IMG/VR virus record: IMGVR_UViG_3300020469_000241
Location: 1-25,300 of that record
Source: a virus
Length of the DNA: 25,300 nucleotides
Reading direction: 5' to 3' (one strand)
The notes under the pieces were generated by a model. It was not told where the DNA came from, did no database searches, and worked only from the letters and a program-made list of their open reading frames with translations. The first letter of the stretch is position 1; the number at the start of each line of letters is the position of its first letter. This document shows, in pieces, positions 7,869 through 14,619 of this stretch. The position numbers and the translations under genes were made by a program.

Positions 7869-7897
7869 ATAATACCATATTTAGGGTATGTTGTACA
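7869..7897 (-). promoter_or_regulatory. Sigma70-like early promoter for the PLP gene (TGTACA-17-TATTAT)
   Basis: -35 TGTACA at 7897-7892, 17-bp spacer, -10 TATTAT at 7874-7869, lying wholly in the short gap after the 325-aa gene. The -10 ends 10 nt before the ATG, so a leader of only about 4 nt is expected. It lets the PLP and SGNH-like genes be expressed separately from the two transferase candidates. Confidence 0.7.
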
Positions 7898-7900
7898 GCC

Positions 7901-8878
7901 TTATTTTTTTAAGGAAAACGAACGAGGATATATCCATTCGTATGGGATCTTTTTGGTTGTACCCTTTATTCCGTGTCTGATGAATAGATGTTTACACCAC
8001 ATACATGCTTTATCTTCAATGTTGATATTATATTGTCGCTGCATTGGATTATCTTTATGTTTGGCAGCTTCATTAAATTGACGGACAAGCTCTTTCGCTG
8101 GATCATTAATAGGAAGATAATCTCCAGTATCTTCGTTAAGAGCAAATTTAGTTTTACCAAATAGATTCTTACCTCCAAAGATCTGCCATAGCCCATAGAA
8201 CGAGAGAGTTCCAGGTGTAATCCACGATTCAGGATCAACTAGATCAGGACGAGCCATTGCAATGTGGCGAGATAGATTCTTAAATGGATACATCACATTA
8301 CGAAACCCGTGGTTTTCCTTTGTGTGTCTCTCAAGCTTTGTAGCTAGTTCCATCATACTTAGCCTTCGATCTGAATTAAGTAACTGATAACAATCTTCAG
8401 CAATCAACTGAGGAACTTCACACAACCAATCTCGTACGATTGTTCCCTTTGGATAGTAGATCTGAAATAGATCTGAACGTGCATGTCGCTCTGTCTCAAA
8501 TCTCATTCTCATTCCATTAATGCCATGATCTCGAAGAGCTCTGAATGTTAGCCAATGTTCGTTACTAAATGACCATACAATGGTATGATGTAGAAGAGTC
8601 TTTAGATCCTTTTCGTTTCGCATCTCTTCAACATAAGGCATTTCGTCCCAATGCAGACGATGAGAAAACTGCTGAGGGTTAGCCTTTAATAATGGCTCTT
8701 CCCTTATATCATACGCTCTACAGAATTCAAAAAACTTTTGTAACCGTAATTCAATCGAGTAGTTTTCTAATAGACAGTTGGTTGGTTTACCTTTCTTGAT
8801 AATCGGTTCGCTTGAATTTGGATACGTAATCGTGTGTGATGTATCCTCATCGATAAATGTTTCTAAAGTGTTTTGCAT
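7901..8878 (-). CDS. Helix-hairpin-helix-like protein, candidate amino acid:DNA-base transferase (325 aa)
   Basis: Not a family I can name with certainty. Residues 197-231 read YPFKNLSRHIAMARPDLVDPESW, then ITPGTLSFYGL: a basic helix, an acidic turn and a PG-containing turn, as in the DNA-glycosylase-like (HhH) fold. Near the C terminus NIEDKACMWCKHLFIRHG (285-302) resembles the conserved IE-x-x-x-C motif of the alpha-glutamyl/putrescinyl thymine pyrophosphorylases (aGPT-PPlase, also called amino acid:DNA transferases). The two Cys of CMWC might bind metal. It overlaps the 398-aa gene by 16 nt. Together with the PLP enzyme and gp42 this suggests transfer of a small molecule onto hydroxymethylcytosine. 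The homology is a motif-level guess. Confidence 0.55.
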   Translation of the reverse strand: MQNTLETFIDEDTSHTITYPNSSEPIIKKGKPTNCLLENYSIELRLQKFFEFCRAYDIREEPLLKANPQQFSHRLHWDEMPYVEEMRNEKDLKTLLHHTIVWSFSNEHWLTFRALRDHGINGMRMRFETERHARSDLFQIYYPKGTIVRDWLCEVPQLIAEDCYQLLNSDRRLSMMELATKLERHTKENHGFRNVMYPFKNLSRHIAMARPDLVDPESWITPGTLSFYGLWQIFGGKNLFGKTKFALNEDTGDYLPINDPAKELVRQFNEAAKHKDNPMQRQYNINIEDKACMWCKHLFIRHGIKGTTKKIPYEWIYPRSFSLKK

Positions 8879-10059
8879 TTTAATTTGTAATCTTCAAGCG
8901 ATACGTTAGCTGCCTTCAATACAGCGTCATCTGATGGGTGATTCTTTATTCCATTGAATGTTTCTACCAACCCAAGATCGAGCATTGCTTTCTGTCTACC
9001 ATATGGGTGATCTTTAATGCTCGATGAATTCCATAAGGTATCCATATTTACATCTGCATAATCGGCTCCAGGACGGACATAGTTTTCAATCCATCGAATA
9101 AAGTCACAAGCAACATCTTCAGCATTATATGGAACTGAACCTGTTTCTTCGTAAATTAACTTCATTACACCATCTAAGAATTCTTCAGATTTTTTACCCT
9201 TACCATTTGGTGTGTCTGCTAAGTATCCAATACATTCGACTGCATTCGTTCCATAATAGAACATTGATTCTGTATTGACAAACTCGGGAAACCAATCTGC
9301 AATATCTGCTATGATAGCTGCATACTGAAAACGATAGACTCTTAGATTATTGCTCTTATTCCACTCAAACATCCAGTCGCCGATTTCTCGTAGATCAAGT
9401 TTCTTGTTGCTGGTCTCCAAAAATGTGGCAAGATCTCGAGCCAATTTTGGAGCAAACTCGCAAAGGAAATAATCTCCACCTCTCTTGTACACATAATCAC
9501 CTTCGATCCCAAATAATGGTGCAGCTTCGACCTTTGGTTTAGGTGGTTTAGGGAATGCGGGAAACTGATAACCAATCGAAGTATAGAATGTCTTATTCGC
9601 GAACCTCACTTGGTCACACATTTCTTCAATCGTATCTGACTGCCATAGATCAAACAAGAGCGTATTATGATATCCACTTGGCTTTGTGCCATAATTAATA
9701 GCAGAACCACATACGCGATGTAAGATAAAAACATATAACCATTCAGGTAATCCAAATGTATCTCGCTTATTGGTCCATTTTGTGGCTACTTCTTTACGTT
9801 GTTTAGTATAAAGTCCTGCATCCATACGTGACCAATATGGATGATCTTCTGACCAACCATAGAACACATCATTTACGATTTGACTAAAGCCTGCAAACTT
9901 ACGTTCAACCACATCATAAAGCTCAATCGTCTCCATTAAAGGATCATTGAGCTGAGAATCTTTATGAGGTATATGACCTAAGTTAGATTTGTCTTGTTGA
10001 TCTTTAGCAAGTTTAAAGTAATATTTAAACTCATCATAGTATGGAGTAGTATTCACCAT
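8863..10059 (-). CDS. Candidate aGPT-PPlase/amino acid:DNA transferase-like protein (398 aa)
   Basis: Residues 104-131 (LPEWLYVFILHRVCGSAINY, then a GYHN motif) look like the HR-x-x-GSG / HG(Y/F)RN signature of the alpha-glutamyl/putrescinyl thymine pyrophosphorylase families, described computationally in phages with hypermodified bases. The middle part has YRFQYAAIIADIADWFPE and FYYGTNAVECIGYL, in the place of the FQ...MD helix and glycine-rich turn of such HhH proteins. The last third (DVACDFIRWIENYVRPG, then KDHPYGRQKAMLDLGL) is unfamiliar. The ATG overlaps the stop of the 97-aa gene (TAATG). These enzymes replace a diphosphate on an activated hydroxymethyl base with an amino acid or amine. 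No base kinase is seen in the window to make that activated base. Moderate confidence for the gene's role. Confidence 0.55.
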   Translation of the reverse strand: MVNTTPYYDEFKYYFKLAKDQQDKSNLGHIPHKDSQLNDPLMETIELYDVVERKFAGFSQIVNDVFYGWSEDHPYWSRMDAGLYTKQRKEVATKWTNKRDTFGLPEWLYVFILHRVCGSAINYGTKPSGYHNTLLFDLWQSDTIEEMCDQVRFANKTFYTSIGYQFPAFPKPPKPKVEAAPLFGIEGDYVYKRGGDYFLCEFAPKLARDLATFLETSNKKLDLREIGDWMFEWNKSNNLRVYRFQYAAIIADIADWFPEFVNTESMFYYGTNAVECIGYLADTPNGKGKKSEEFLDGVMKLIYEETGSVPYNAEDVACDFIRWIENYVRPGADYADVNMDTLWNSSSIKDHPYGRQKAMLDLGLVETFNGIKNHPSDDAVLKAANVSLEDYKLKCKTL

Positions 10060-10352
10060 TACAGCTCATCATCGTCGTGTGTATAAATTTCTTCACCTAC
10101 TGACATACACGGAAGATTTTCAAACAATGCTTGTTCAAAGATTAGATCTCCATAATCATCTTCTCCCATTTCTGTGATCCACTCCGGAGGAGTTTCACTA
10201 AAACCATCTTCATACTTATAGTGTATATGTCCTTCGTTTGAATCTTCTTCAAGACGAACTGTTAGAGGTTTACCTCCAACGTCTAAATCAAAGTCAATTA
10301 CCTTTTTAAAGTAGACTTCGTTTGGTGGGTATTTTAGTTTTATTTTTGCCAT
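10059..10352 (-). CDS. Small acidic protein of unknown function (97 aa)
   Basis: Not recognised. Predicted mostly beta in its first half (KIKLKYPP, LTVRLEEDS, HIHYKYEDGF) with a strongly acidic end (THDDDEL). It lies between dCMP deaminase (4-nt gap) and the 398-aa transferase candidate (1-nt overlap), so it is cotranscribed with both. It may be an accessory of nucleotide or base modification, or a DNA mimic given its acidity. Neither is shown by any motif. Confidence 0.65.
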   Translation of the reverse strand: MAKIKLKYPPNEVYFKKVIDFDLDVGGKPLTVRLEEDSNEGHIHYKYEDGFSETPPEWITEMGEDDYGDLIFEQALFENLPCMSVGEEIYTHDDDEL

Positions 10353-10356
10353 AATA

Positions 10357-10791
10357 TTATATATAGGTTATTTCTACTCCTGCTTCTTCAAAGAAATCCA
10401 TAGCATCTCCGCATGAATCGTTCCATCGTATGTTATTCGATTTTCCCATAACAACTCTTTTAACACCAACTTGAATCAATGCTTTCGCACATTCATGGCA
10501 ACATGGTAATCCGTGAACATACGCGGTTGAACCTTTCAAAGAAATGCCTGAGCGAGATGCGTTATAGATTGCATTCATTTCAGCATGCACTATTCGAGTG
10601 TATTTTACCTCTCGTTCATTATATAAAAGAGGATCATCATCCATTCCTCGAGGAAATCCATTATATCCTTGAGATAAGACTTGACCTGAATCACCAATCA
10701 ATAGTGCGCCGCATTGTGTCGATGGATCTTTTGACCAAGTAGAAACTTCGCGAGCTAATTGTAGGTATCTATCGTCCCACTTTTTAGACAT
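10357..10791 (-). CDS. cd: dCMP deaminase
   Basis: Converts dCMP to dUMP for thymidylate synthesis. The zinc-dependent cytidine/deoxycytidylate deaminase signature is intact: HAEMNAI with His69 and catalytic Glu71, and LPCCHECAKAL with Cys98 and Cys101 as the other zinc ligands. N-terminal DPSTQCGALLI and GYNGFPRGM are the substrate-binding motifs of phage dCMP deaminases. The length of 144 aa is short compared with T4 Cd (about 190) but contains the whole catalytic core. It overlaps the Nmad1-like gene by 8 nt. It competes with gp42 for dCMP, and the two are normally balanced in hmC phages. This is T4's arrangement in function, though T4 cd lies elsewhere. Confidence 0.93.
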   Translation of the reverse strand: MSKKWDDRYLQLAREVSTWSKDPSTQCGALLIGDSGQVLSQGYNGFPRGMDDDPLLYNEREVKYTRIVHAEMNAIYNASRSGISLKGSTAYVHGLPCCHECAKALIQVGVKRVVMGKSNNIRWNDSCGDAMDFFEEAGVEITYI

Positions 10792-11143
10792 TATCTTTTC
10801 GTTCTACACGACGATTAAGAAAGTCGCGATCTGAAGATTGTCCATCCATCTTACCACGAATATACGACGTAATGAACGAACCATAGTTGATTAAGTCTTT
10901 TGCTGAATCTTCGAGTGATTCGAAATTAGGTGAATAAGACTTGTCATTTTCCATTGCATCAACTACAGATTGCATACGGAGAACTTTAGCATGGACGATA
11001 TCAAGAATAGTTGCCACACCACGAGGATAATAATCTGCTTGTCGAATACGACTCTCAGGGTTTTGGTAATCGTTGCCTTTTTTAATTTGCAACTCTGCGC
11101 ATTCTTGTAGAACTTTGATTGATTCTTTTGTTTCTGATTTCAT
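10784..11143 (-). CDS. Nmad1/DUF1599-like nucleotide-modification-associated protein (119 aa)
   Basis: All-helical protein matching the Nmad1 (DUF1599) pattern: CAELQIKKGNDYQNPESRIR, then YYPRGVATILDIVHAKVLRM and a closing SLEDSAKDLINYGSFI helix. The Asn-Asp-Tyr motif followed by a DxxxxKxxRM helix and a final acidic helix is similar in layout to MazG-type all-alpha NTP pyrophosphatases. The family name reflects its frequent location beside nucleotide-modifying phage genes. Here it stands between dCMP deaminase and the gp42/nuclease pair. First gene of a leftward unit with its own strong promoter. The ATG is only 6 nt from the -10 box, so the mRNA should be leaderless. A role in adjusting the dCTP or modified-nucleotide pool is inferred. 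Confidence 0.7.
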   Translation of the reverse strand: MKSETKESIKVLQECAELQIKKGNDYQNPESRIRQADYYPRGVATILDIVHAKVLRMQSVVDAMENDKSYSPNFESLEDSAKDLINYGSFITSYIRGKMDGQSSDRDFLNRRVERKDNV

Positions 11144-11149
11144 AATGAT

Positions 11150-11178
11150 ATTATACTATAATTTATACGTTTTGTAAA
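11150..11178 (-). promoter_or_regulatory. Sigma70-like leaderless promoter (TTTACA-17-TATAAT) for the Nmad1/dCMP deaminase unit
   Basis: -35 TTTACA at 11178-11173, 17-bp spacer, -10 TATAAT at 11155-11150; start codon at 11143. Transcription 7 nt below the -10 would begin at the A of ATG. The -35 box lies inside the 3' end of the nuclease gene. Confidence 0.82.
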
Positions 11179-11588
11179 ACAAATTTAGTTCTACCCCATT
11201 TATATATTCCATCTAAATTATACTCTAATGTGCTCTTATCACCGACAAAGACGTATAGGATATCGGGAAAATTTCTCCAGGTTTGATTCTTTTTTACGTC
11301 AGCTGCGCGGTCTAAAACAGAAGGAACATAATGTTTAAATTGCGTAGTTTTTACTTCTACAGCATTTCCTTCAGGGTCGAAAAGATCTTTAAACGATTTA
11401 GGATCATCTTTGAATTGGTGCTCTTGAATAAGATACAATTCGGAAACGTGACCGTATAAAGTATCTTCAAGTATTTTTTTATATGTTCTTCCTCTTCGAC
11501 TACTATCACTTTTAAAAATAGCTTTAGCTTCCTTTTTGGCTCGAGGAAGTAGCGTAGATGTATCTATGTTGCGTGCGTTAAATTTCAT
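11163..11588 (-). CDS. Putative PD-(D/E)xK nuclease coupled to gp42 (141 aa)
   Basis: Residues roughly 45-100 show the order of the PD-(D/E)xK nuclease core: a conserved Glu in YGHVSELYLIQEH, an Asp in FKDLFDPEGN, then the strand NAVEVKTTQF, giving E...D...ExK with the catalytic ExK as E-V-K. Basic N terminus (KKEAKAIFK, SSRRGRTYKK). The ATG overlaps the gp42 stop (TGATG); a GTG one codon upstream is also possible. The tight coupling to the enzyme that makes hydroxymethyl-dCMP suggests a nuclease that spares modified phage DNA and degrades cytosine-containing host DNA, as T4's EndoII and EndoIV do. It is not related in sequence to those as far as can be seen. Fold call moderate. Confidence 0.6.
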   Translation of the reverse strand: MKFNARNIDTSTLLPRAKKEAKAIFKSDSSRRGRTYKKILEDTLYGHVSELYLIQEHQFKDDPKSFKDLFDPEGNAVEVKTTQFKHYVPSVLDRAADVKKNQTWRNFPDILYVFVGDKSTLEYNLDGIYKWGRTKFVLQNV

Positions 11589-12352
11589 CACAGATTAAAT
11601 GGTGCACCTTTAGGTTGTTCTGTGCCAACATGGACCATATTTTTCGAAGGAAGTTCATAATGACCAGTTCTATAATCATGTGGTTCTTCTAAGAATTTGA
11701 AATGACGTTCATAAACATGTAGCGAACCAACATTCCAATAAATTGGGCCTGGGAGATAACGCTTATATGTATCAATTTCTAAATCATCAATGAGACTATC
11801 ACGTACATGTTTTTGCCATGCTAAGTCATTGTTATAACCGAACACTGCATCGTTAGATCGCATATAGACTGATGTAATAAGTTTACCATCGCGAATAAAG
11901 TACTGAACATTGTTAGTACAAATAAAGTCAGACATACCATTGCTGAAGGCTTCCATCTGAATTGCTGGGCGAGTGTAAATCATATTAGCTCGGCGAGATT
12001 GTGGATTTTCGCCAAGTTCAGCTAATACACTTAAGTATTGAGAATAGTTATCTTCACTATGGACAAGATAACCATAGTTTGAATTGATCTTATCGTTCTT
12101 ATCTGAGACTGCTTTCCAAATTGCAGGAGTATCGCCTGGAATATCATTGACATCAAGTGATTGAGATTCATACCATTCAATCTCGCGCTTAATATATTCT
12201 GTATTCGGTGGACGAACAATGTAGTCTTCATCTGCTTCAAATGCAGCGTTAAGTATTTCAATGGTTTTTACACCAGTCTTATCGACAACAAACATTTCAT
12301 TCAAAAGTCTTGCTTGAAATAAGGAGTTTATATCTATTACTTTATCTAACAT
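11588..12352 (-). CDS. 42: dCMP hydroxymethylase, T4 gp42-like
   Basis: Transfers a hydroxymethyl group from methylene-THF to dCMP, making 5-hydroxymethyl-dCMP so that the phage DNA contains hmC. Strong match to T4 gp42 throughout: VVDKTGVKTIEI, INSNYGY, SEDNYSQY, LAELGENPQSRR, GMSDFICTNNVQYFIRDGK and MRSNDAVFGYNNDLAWQKHV. Cys145 is the thymidylate-synthase-type nucleophile (T4 Cys148). Asp176 replaces the Asn of thymidylate synthases and selects cytosine over uracil (T4 Asp179). Length 254 aa against 246 in T4. It has its own promoter, giving a leader of about 2 nt. Downstream lie the nuclease, Nmad1 and dCMP deaminase genes, then the modification cassette, then uvsX, the same order as T4 42-bgt-uvsX. 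Confidence 0.96.
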   Translation of the reverse strand: MLDKVIDINSLFQARLLNEMFVVDKTGVKTIEILNAAFEADEDYIVRPPNTEYIKREIEWYESQSLDVNDIPGDTPAIWKAVSDKNDKINSNYGYLVHSEDNYSQYLSVLAELGENPQSRRANMIYTRPAIQMEAFSNGMSDFICTNNVQYFIRDGKLITSVYMRSNDAVFGYNNDLAWQKHVRDSLIDDLEIDTYKRYLPGPIYWNVGSLHVYERHFKFLEEPHDYRTGHYELPSKNMVHVGTEQPKGAPFNL

Positions 12353-12360
12353 AATTATAT

Positions 12361-12389
12361 ATTATACACTATTTTTGGCAATATGTACA
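12361..12389 (-). promoter_or_regulatory. Sigma70-like promoter for gp42 (TGTACA-17-TATAAT)
   Basis: -35 TGTACA at 12389-12384, 17-bp spacer, -10 TATAAT at 12366-12361. Eight bases separate the -10 from the ATG, predicting a leader of about 2 nt. The promoter sits in the short gap after the 67-aa gene. Confidence 0.8.
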
Positions 12390-12395
12390 TACATA

Positions 12396-12599
12396 TTATC
12401 CGCGCATAAAATTCTTGACGCATGACCGTGGTCCATTTGGCACATAGTATTTCTTATTGCGTTCCCACGATTCGTTAGTAAATATTTCGATGCTGCCTGC
12501 AGTCTTATGACCGTAATTCATAACACCTCGCCGATTACGAGTAGTCTCACGCGGAGCTGATGCATTTAGGCCCAATATTTCTTTTAAGTTTTCAGTCAT
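12396..12599 (-). CDS. Small basic protein of unknown function (67 aa)
   Basis: Not recognised. It starts 2 nt after the SleB stop and ends just before the gp42 promoter. The sequence is basic and Arg/Asn-rich in the middle (RETTRNRRGVMNYGHK), followed by ESWERNKKYYVPNGPRS and a single Cys near the end. No hydrophobic segment, so it is not a holin or spanin. It shares an operon with the cell-wall hydrolase. A nucleic-acid-binding role is possible from charge alone. Confidence 0.55.
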   Translation of the reverse strand: MTENLKEILGLNASAPRETTRNRRGVMNYGHKTAGSIEIFTNESWERNKKYYVPNGPRSCVKNFMRG

Positions 12600-12601
12600 A
12601 A

Positions 12602-13066
12602 TTATTTAAAGAATAAGTGTTTACCGATCTTTACAGTTTGTGTCATACTTGCTGCCCAATAAGGAGCGTCAATATAGTCTGCGTAATAGTGGTCAGCACC
12701 ATTTGTAAAGTTTGTAGATGTGCCTAATATTTTTTCTGCAGTTTTCCAACGTGGATGCTTTTTCGCTTTCGTAATCGTAGCTTCTAATGCTGTTATTCCA
12801 TTCGCTTTTCCATTCCAACAAGAAAATTGCCATTTCTGTAAACACACTTCAGCGAGTGTCTTACTTCGCTTTTTAGCACGAGTCTTTATCACTTCGTAGA
12901 CTGCTTCAAGAGATCCACGATGATATTCTCCCCCAGCTTCCATGATAATAGTTGCTACAACGATATCATTCGCATAAGGACATGGATCATAAGTGATAGC
13001 ACTTGCTTTTTCAGCTAACGCTAAAGTAGCGATTATTACTAAGAATGTAAATATTGGTAATTTCAT
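12602..13066 (-). CDS. Secreted SleB-like cell wall hydrolase
   Basis: Cleaves peptidoglycan. The first 23 residues are a signal peptide: MKLP, a hydrophobic core (FLVIIATLALA) and a signal-peptidase site after A-S-A. The mature domain matches the SleB/Hydrolase_2 family: VVATIIMEAGGEYHRGSLEA, whose Glu in MEAGGE is the usual catalytic residue, then EVIKTRAKKR, LAEVCLQKWQFSCWNG and a Trp/Tyr-rich end (HYYADYIDAPYWA). At 154 aa it is a minimal catalytic domain without a binding domain. The signal peptide sends it to the periplasm by the host Sec system, so no holin is strictly needed for export. It may be the lysis enzyme, or a muralytic factor of another stage. It lies in the replication region, not beside lysis genes. 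Confidence 0.82.
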   Translation of the reverse strand: MKLPIFTFLVIIATLALAEKASAITYDPCPYANDIVVATIIMEAGGEYHRGSLEAVYEVIKTRAKKRSKTLAEVCLQKWQFSCWNGKANGITALEATITKAKKHPRWKTAEKILGTSTNFTNGADHYYADYIDAPYWAASMTQTVKIGKHLFFK

Positions 13067-13087
13067 AATTTTAATGATTAATATAAG

Positions 13088-13555
13088 TTAGGCGATTTTG
13101 TCGAAGATCGCGCGAGCTTCTTCCTCGCTATTTGCAATCTCACCGTTGGTAAAGACATACTGCGAACGATATGTCAAGGTCTCACCTTTACGGCGAGCTT
13201 CAGCATTCTCATACCCCCAAGTGTGGGAGTAAGAAGCTAATCCACGGCGTAAATCTTCGGTGCCGCTGGTGCGAGATTCGAGAATTGTACCATTCTCCTT
13301 AATGGTGATGTGAGTGCGCTCTTGCCAAGGCTCGAACACTTCGTTGCGAGGATCATACTCCTCGGTGTGCATGATGTACTCCTCCGAGTAATCGCTCGAG
13401 TAGTTGATCACGCTCTCGATCGCCTCGTCTGAGGGAGCGGAGACAACATAGGTGCTTCCACCTTTGTTCTTCCAATACTGAGGGCATTCCCCAGTTTCGT
13501 CCCAATTGTGGGAGCCATAATTTTCGCGATATTGAGTTTGTACGATTTTTGCCAT
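13088..13555 (-). CDS. GC-rich orphan protein of unknown function (155 aa)
   Basis: I do not know the function. The N terminus QTQYRENYGSHNWDETGECP followed by QYWKNKGGSTYVV is reminiscent of small hypothetical proteins in several phages (an ENYG-x-H-x-W / CPQYWK pattern). The rest is polar and acidic, with repeated Glu/Tyr (YSSDYSEEYIMHTEEYDP). The DNA stands out: by eye about half G+C, with CGC, CTC and GAG-type codons, whereas neighbours are AT-rich. This suggests recent acquisition from a GC-richer source. It has its own promoter with a leader of about 23 nt and no clear Shine-Dalgarno, and is followed by SleB after 21 nt. Confidence 0.7.
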   Translation of the reverse strand: MAKIVQTQYRENYGSHNWDETGECPQYWKNKGGSTYVVSAPSDEAIESVINYSSDYSEEYIMHTEEYDPRNEVFEPWQERTHITIKENGTILESRTSGTEDLRRGLASYSHTWGYENAEARRKGETLTYRSQYVFTNGEIANSEEEARAIFDKIA

Positions 13556-13584
13556 AATTATTCTAGTAGTTGGTTACAGTATTA

Positions 13585-13612
13585 ATTATACCATATTTCG
13601 CACCAAAGTACA
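13585..13612 (-). promoter_or_regulatory. Sigma70-like promoter for the 155-aa gene (TGTACT-16-TATAAT)
   Basis: -10 TATAAT at 13590-13585 and -35 TGTACT at 13612-13607 with a 16-bp spacer (one shorter than its siblings). It leaves a leader of about 23 nt. The GC-rich gene therefore carries the phage's own promoter type although its codons look foreign. Confidence 0.7.
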
Positions 13613-13644
13613 TAGGCAATATCCCGTTGTGAATCAGCGACTTA

Positions 13645-13677
13645 TGAATTTGGTAGAAAAAACGTTCCAAAAATTCA
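13645..13677. repeat. Imperfect inverted repeat between the primase-like gene and the 155-aa gene
   Basis: Arms TGAATTTGG and CCAAAAATTCA pair over 9 bp with a 2-nt bulge around a 13-nt A-rich loop. No T-run follows on the minus strand, so it does not look like an intrinsic terminator. It could be an mRNA-stabilising or processing hairpin at the 3' end of the primase-like transcript. Confidence 0.4.
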
Positions 13678-13684
13678 CAAATTG

Positions 13685-14617
13685 TTATGCTTTTAGCGCA
13701 TAGTCTATCGCTCTTGCAGCCTCGAGGACCAATGGTCTACTCTTATACCATGCTCCAGTATCTTGATCGATCTCTGTGCACAACCTTGAGATCTCGTCTG
13801 GAGAGATTGGATAACCTCGCTTGATTGCGTTAGCAGCAATAGAGACCATAATAGAATACATCTTCGAATACCAACCACCTTCACCGATTGTTTTGTATTC
13901 AAGTATTAGTTGCTTATTAACAAATGGGCAATCGTGATATGATGACCACGTAATAGATGTATTAGTTAGTCGTGATTCGCGATACTTTTGCATCTCTTCA
14001 CGAATATGATCAGGTAGCTTATCAGAAAACGAGTTCTTAAATCCACCAACATATTCGTGTTTATTCATTAACTCTGTTGGATCAAGTAATGGACCTTTAT
14101 GAGTAAAGATAAAATTATGAGCATTTGGATATTGAGCTGGAACATAATACATTCTACTCAAGTCTTTTGTTTGTTTATCACCAAGTGAATTAAATTCTGT
14201 ATTAAGTGCAAACCAAAAGTGGCGTATCTTGTCAGCGGGAACTTCTTCAGCAAGTGGAAATACAATTCTAAACTTAGGATGTTCTTTTGTCGAGGATGCC
14301 GATGAGTAGCAAATAAAGTAGTGATCTTTAAAAATCTCTATTGCCTCTTCAAAAGAAGTATCATACTCGTCAACATCTAACGCTGCCCATTTTGCCCATT
14401 TTGTTACGTTTATGTTCTTGCGTGTTTCACCGTTTACGTATGCAGCTGGAGATATAAGCGGTGAACCTTTCTTAAATTCACCTTTCTTTGGCTTATATCC
14501 AGGTTGTTCTGACAAATCGTAGAGTAACTTTTCAAACTTTTCAAGAGAATCAAATGACATAGACTTATGAGTCTTGTTGTCAAAGATTCCAGTGAAGAGT
14601 GTAAGACTATATGACAT
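13685..14617 (-). CDS. Primase-like (archaeo-eukaryotic primase fold) replication protein
   Basis: 310 aa with the signature of the AEP/VirE-N-type primase domain: WAKWAALDVDEYD (about residues 90-102; the D-x-D/E metal motif), then CYSSASSTKEHPKFRIVFPL (about 120-140; the S-x-H motif and beta strand), then KDLSRMYYVPAQYPNAHNFI (about 165-185). The C-terminal part holds FVNKQLILEYKTIGEGGWY and a helical end like a PriCT region. I recall close relatives in marine T4-like phages, annotated as hypothetical. T4 uses a DnaG-type primase (gp61), not visible here. Whether this one primes replication or does something else is open. It starts just after the MazG-like stop, in the gp43 neighbourhood, and is not obviously truncated. 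Confidence 0.65.
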   Translation of the reverse strand: MSYSLTLFTGIFDNKTHKSMSFDSLEKFEKLLYDLSEQPGYKPKKGEFKKGSPLISPAAYVNGETRKNINVTKWAKWAALDVDEYDTSFEEAIEIFKDHYFICYSSASSTKEHPKFRIVFPLAEEVPADKIRHFWFALNTEFNSLGDKQTKDLSRMYYVPAQYPNAHNFIFTHKGPLLDPTELMNKHEYVGGFKNSFSDKLPDHIREEMQKYRESRLTNTSITWSSYHDCPFVNKQLILEYKTIGEGGWYSKMYSIMVSIAANAIKRGYPISPDEISRLCTEIDQDTGAWYKSRPLVLEAARAIDYALKA

Positions 14618-14619
14618 GC

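Noticed and set aside
10350-10372. TATAAT just before the 97-aa gene
   Set aside because: Lies only 3 nt from the ATG and has no -35 box 16-18 bp upstream; probably incidental AT-richness.
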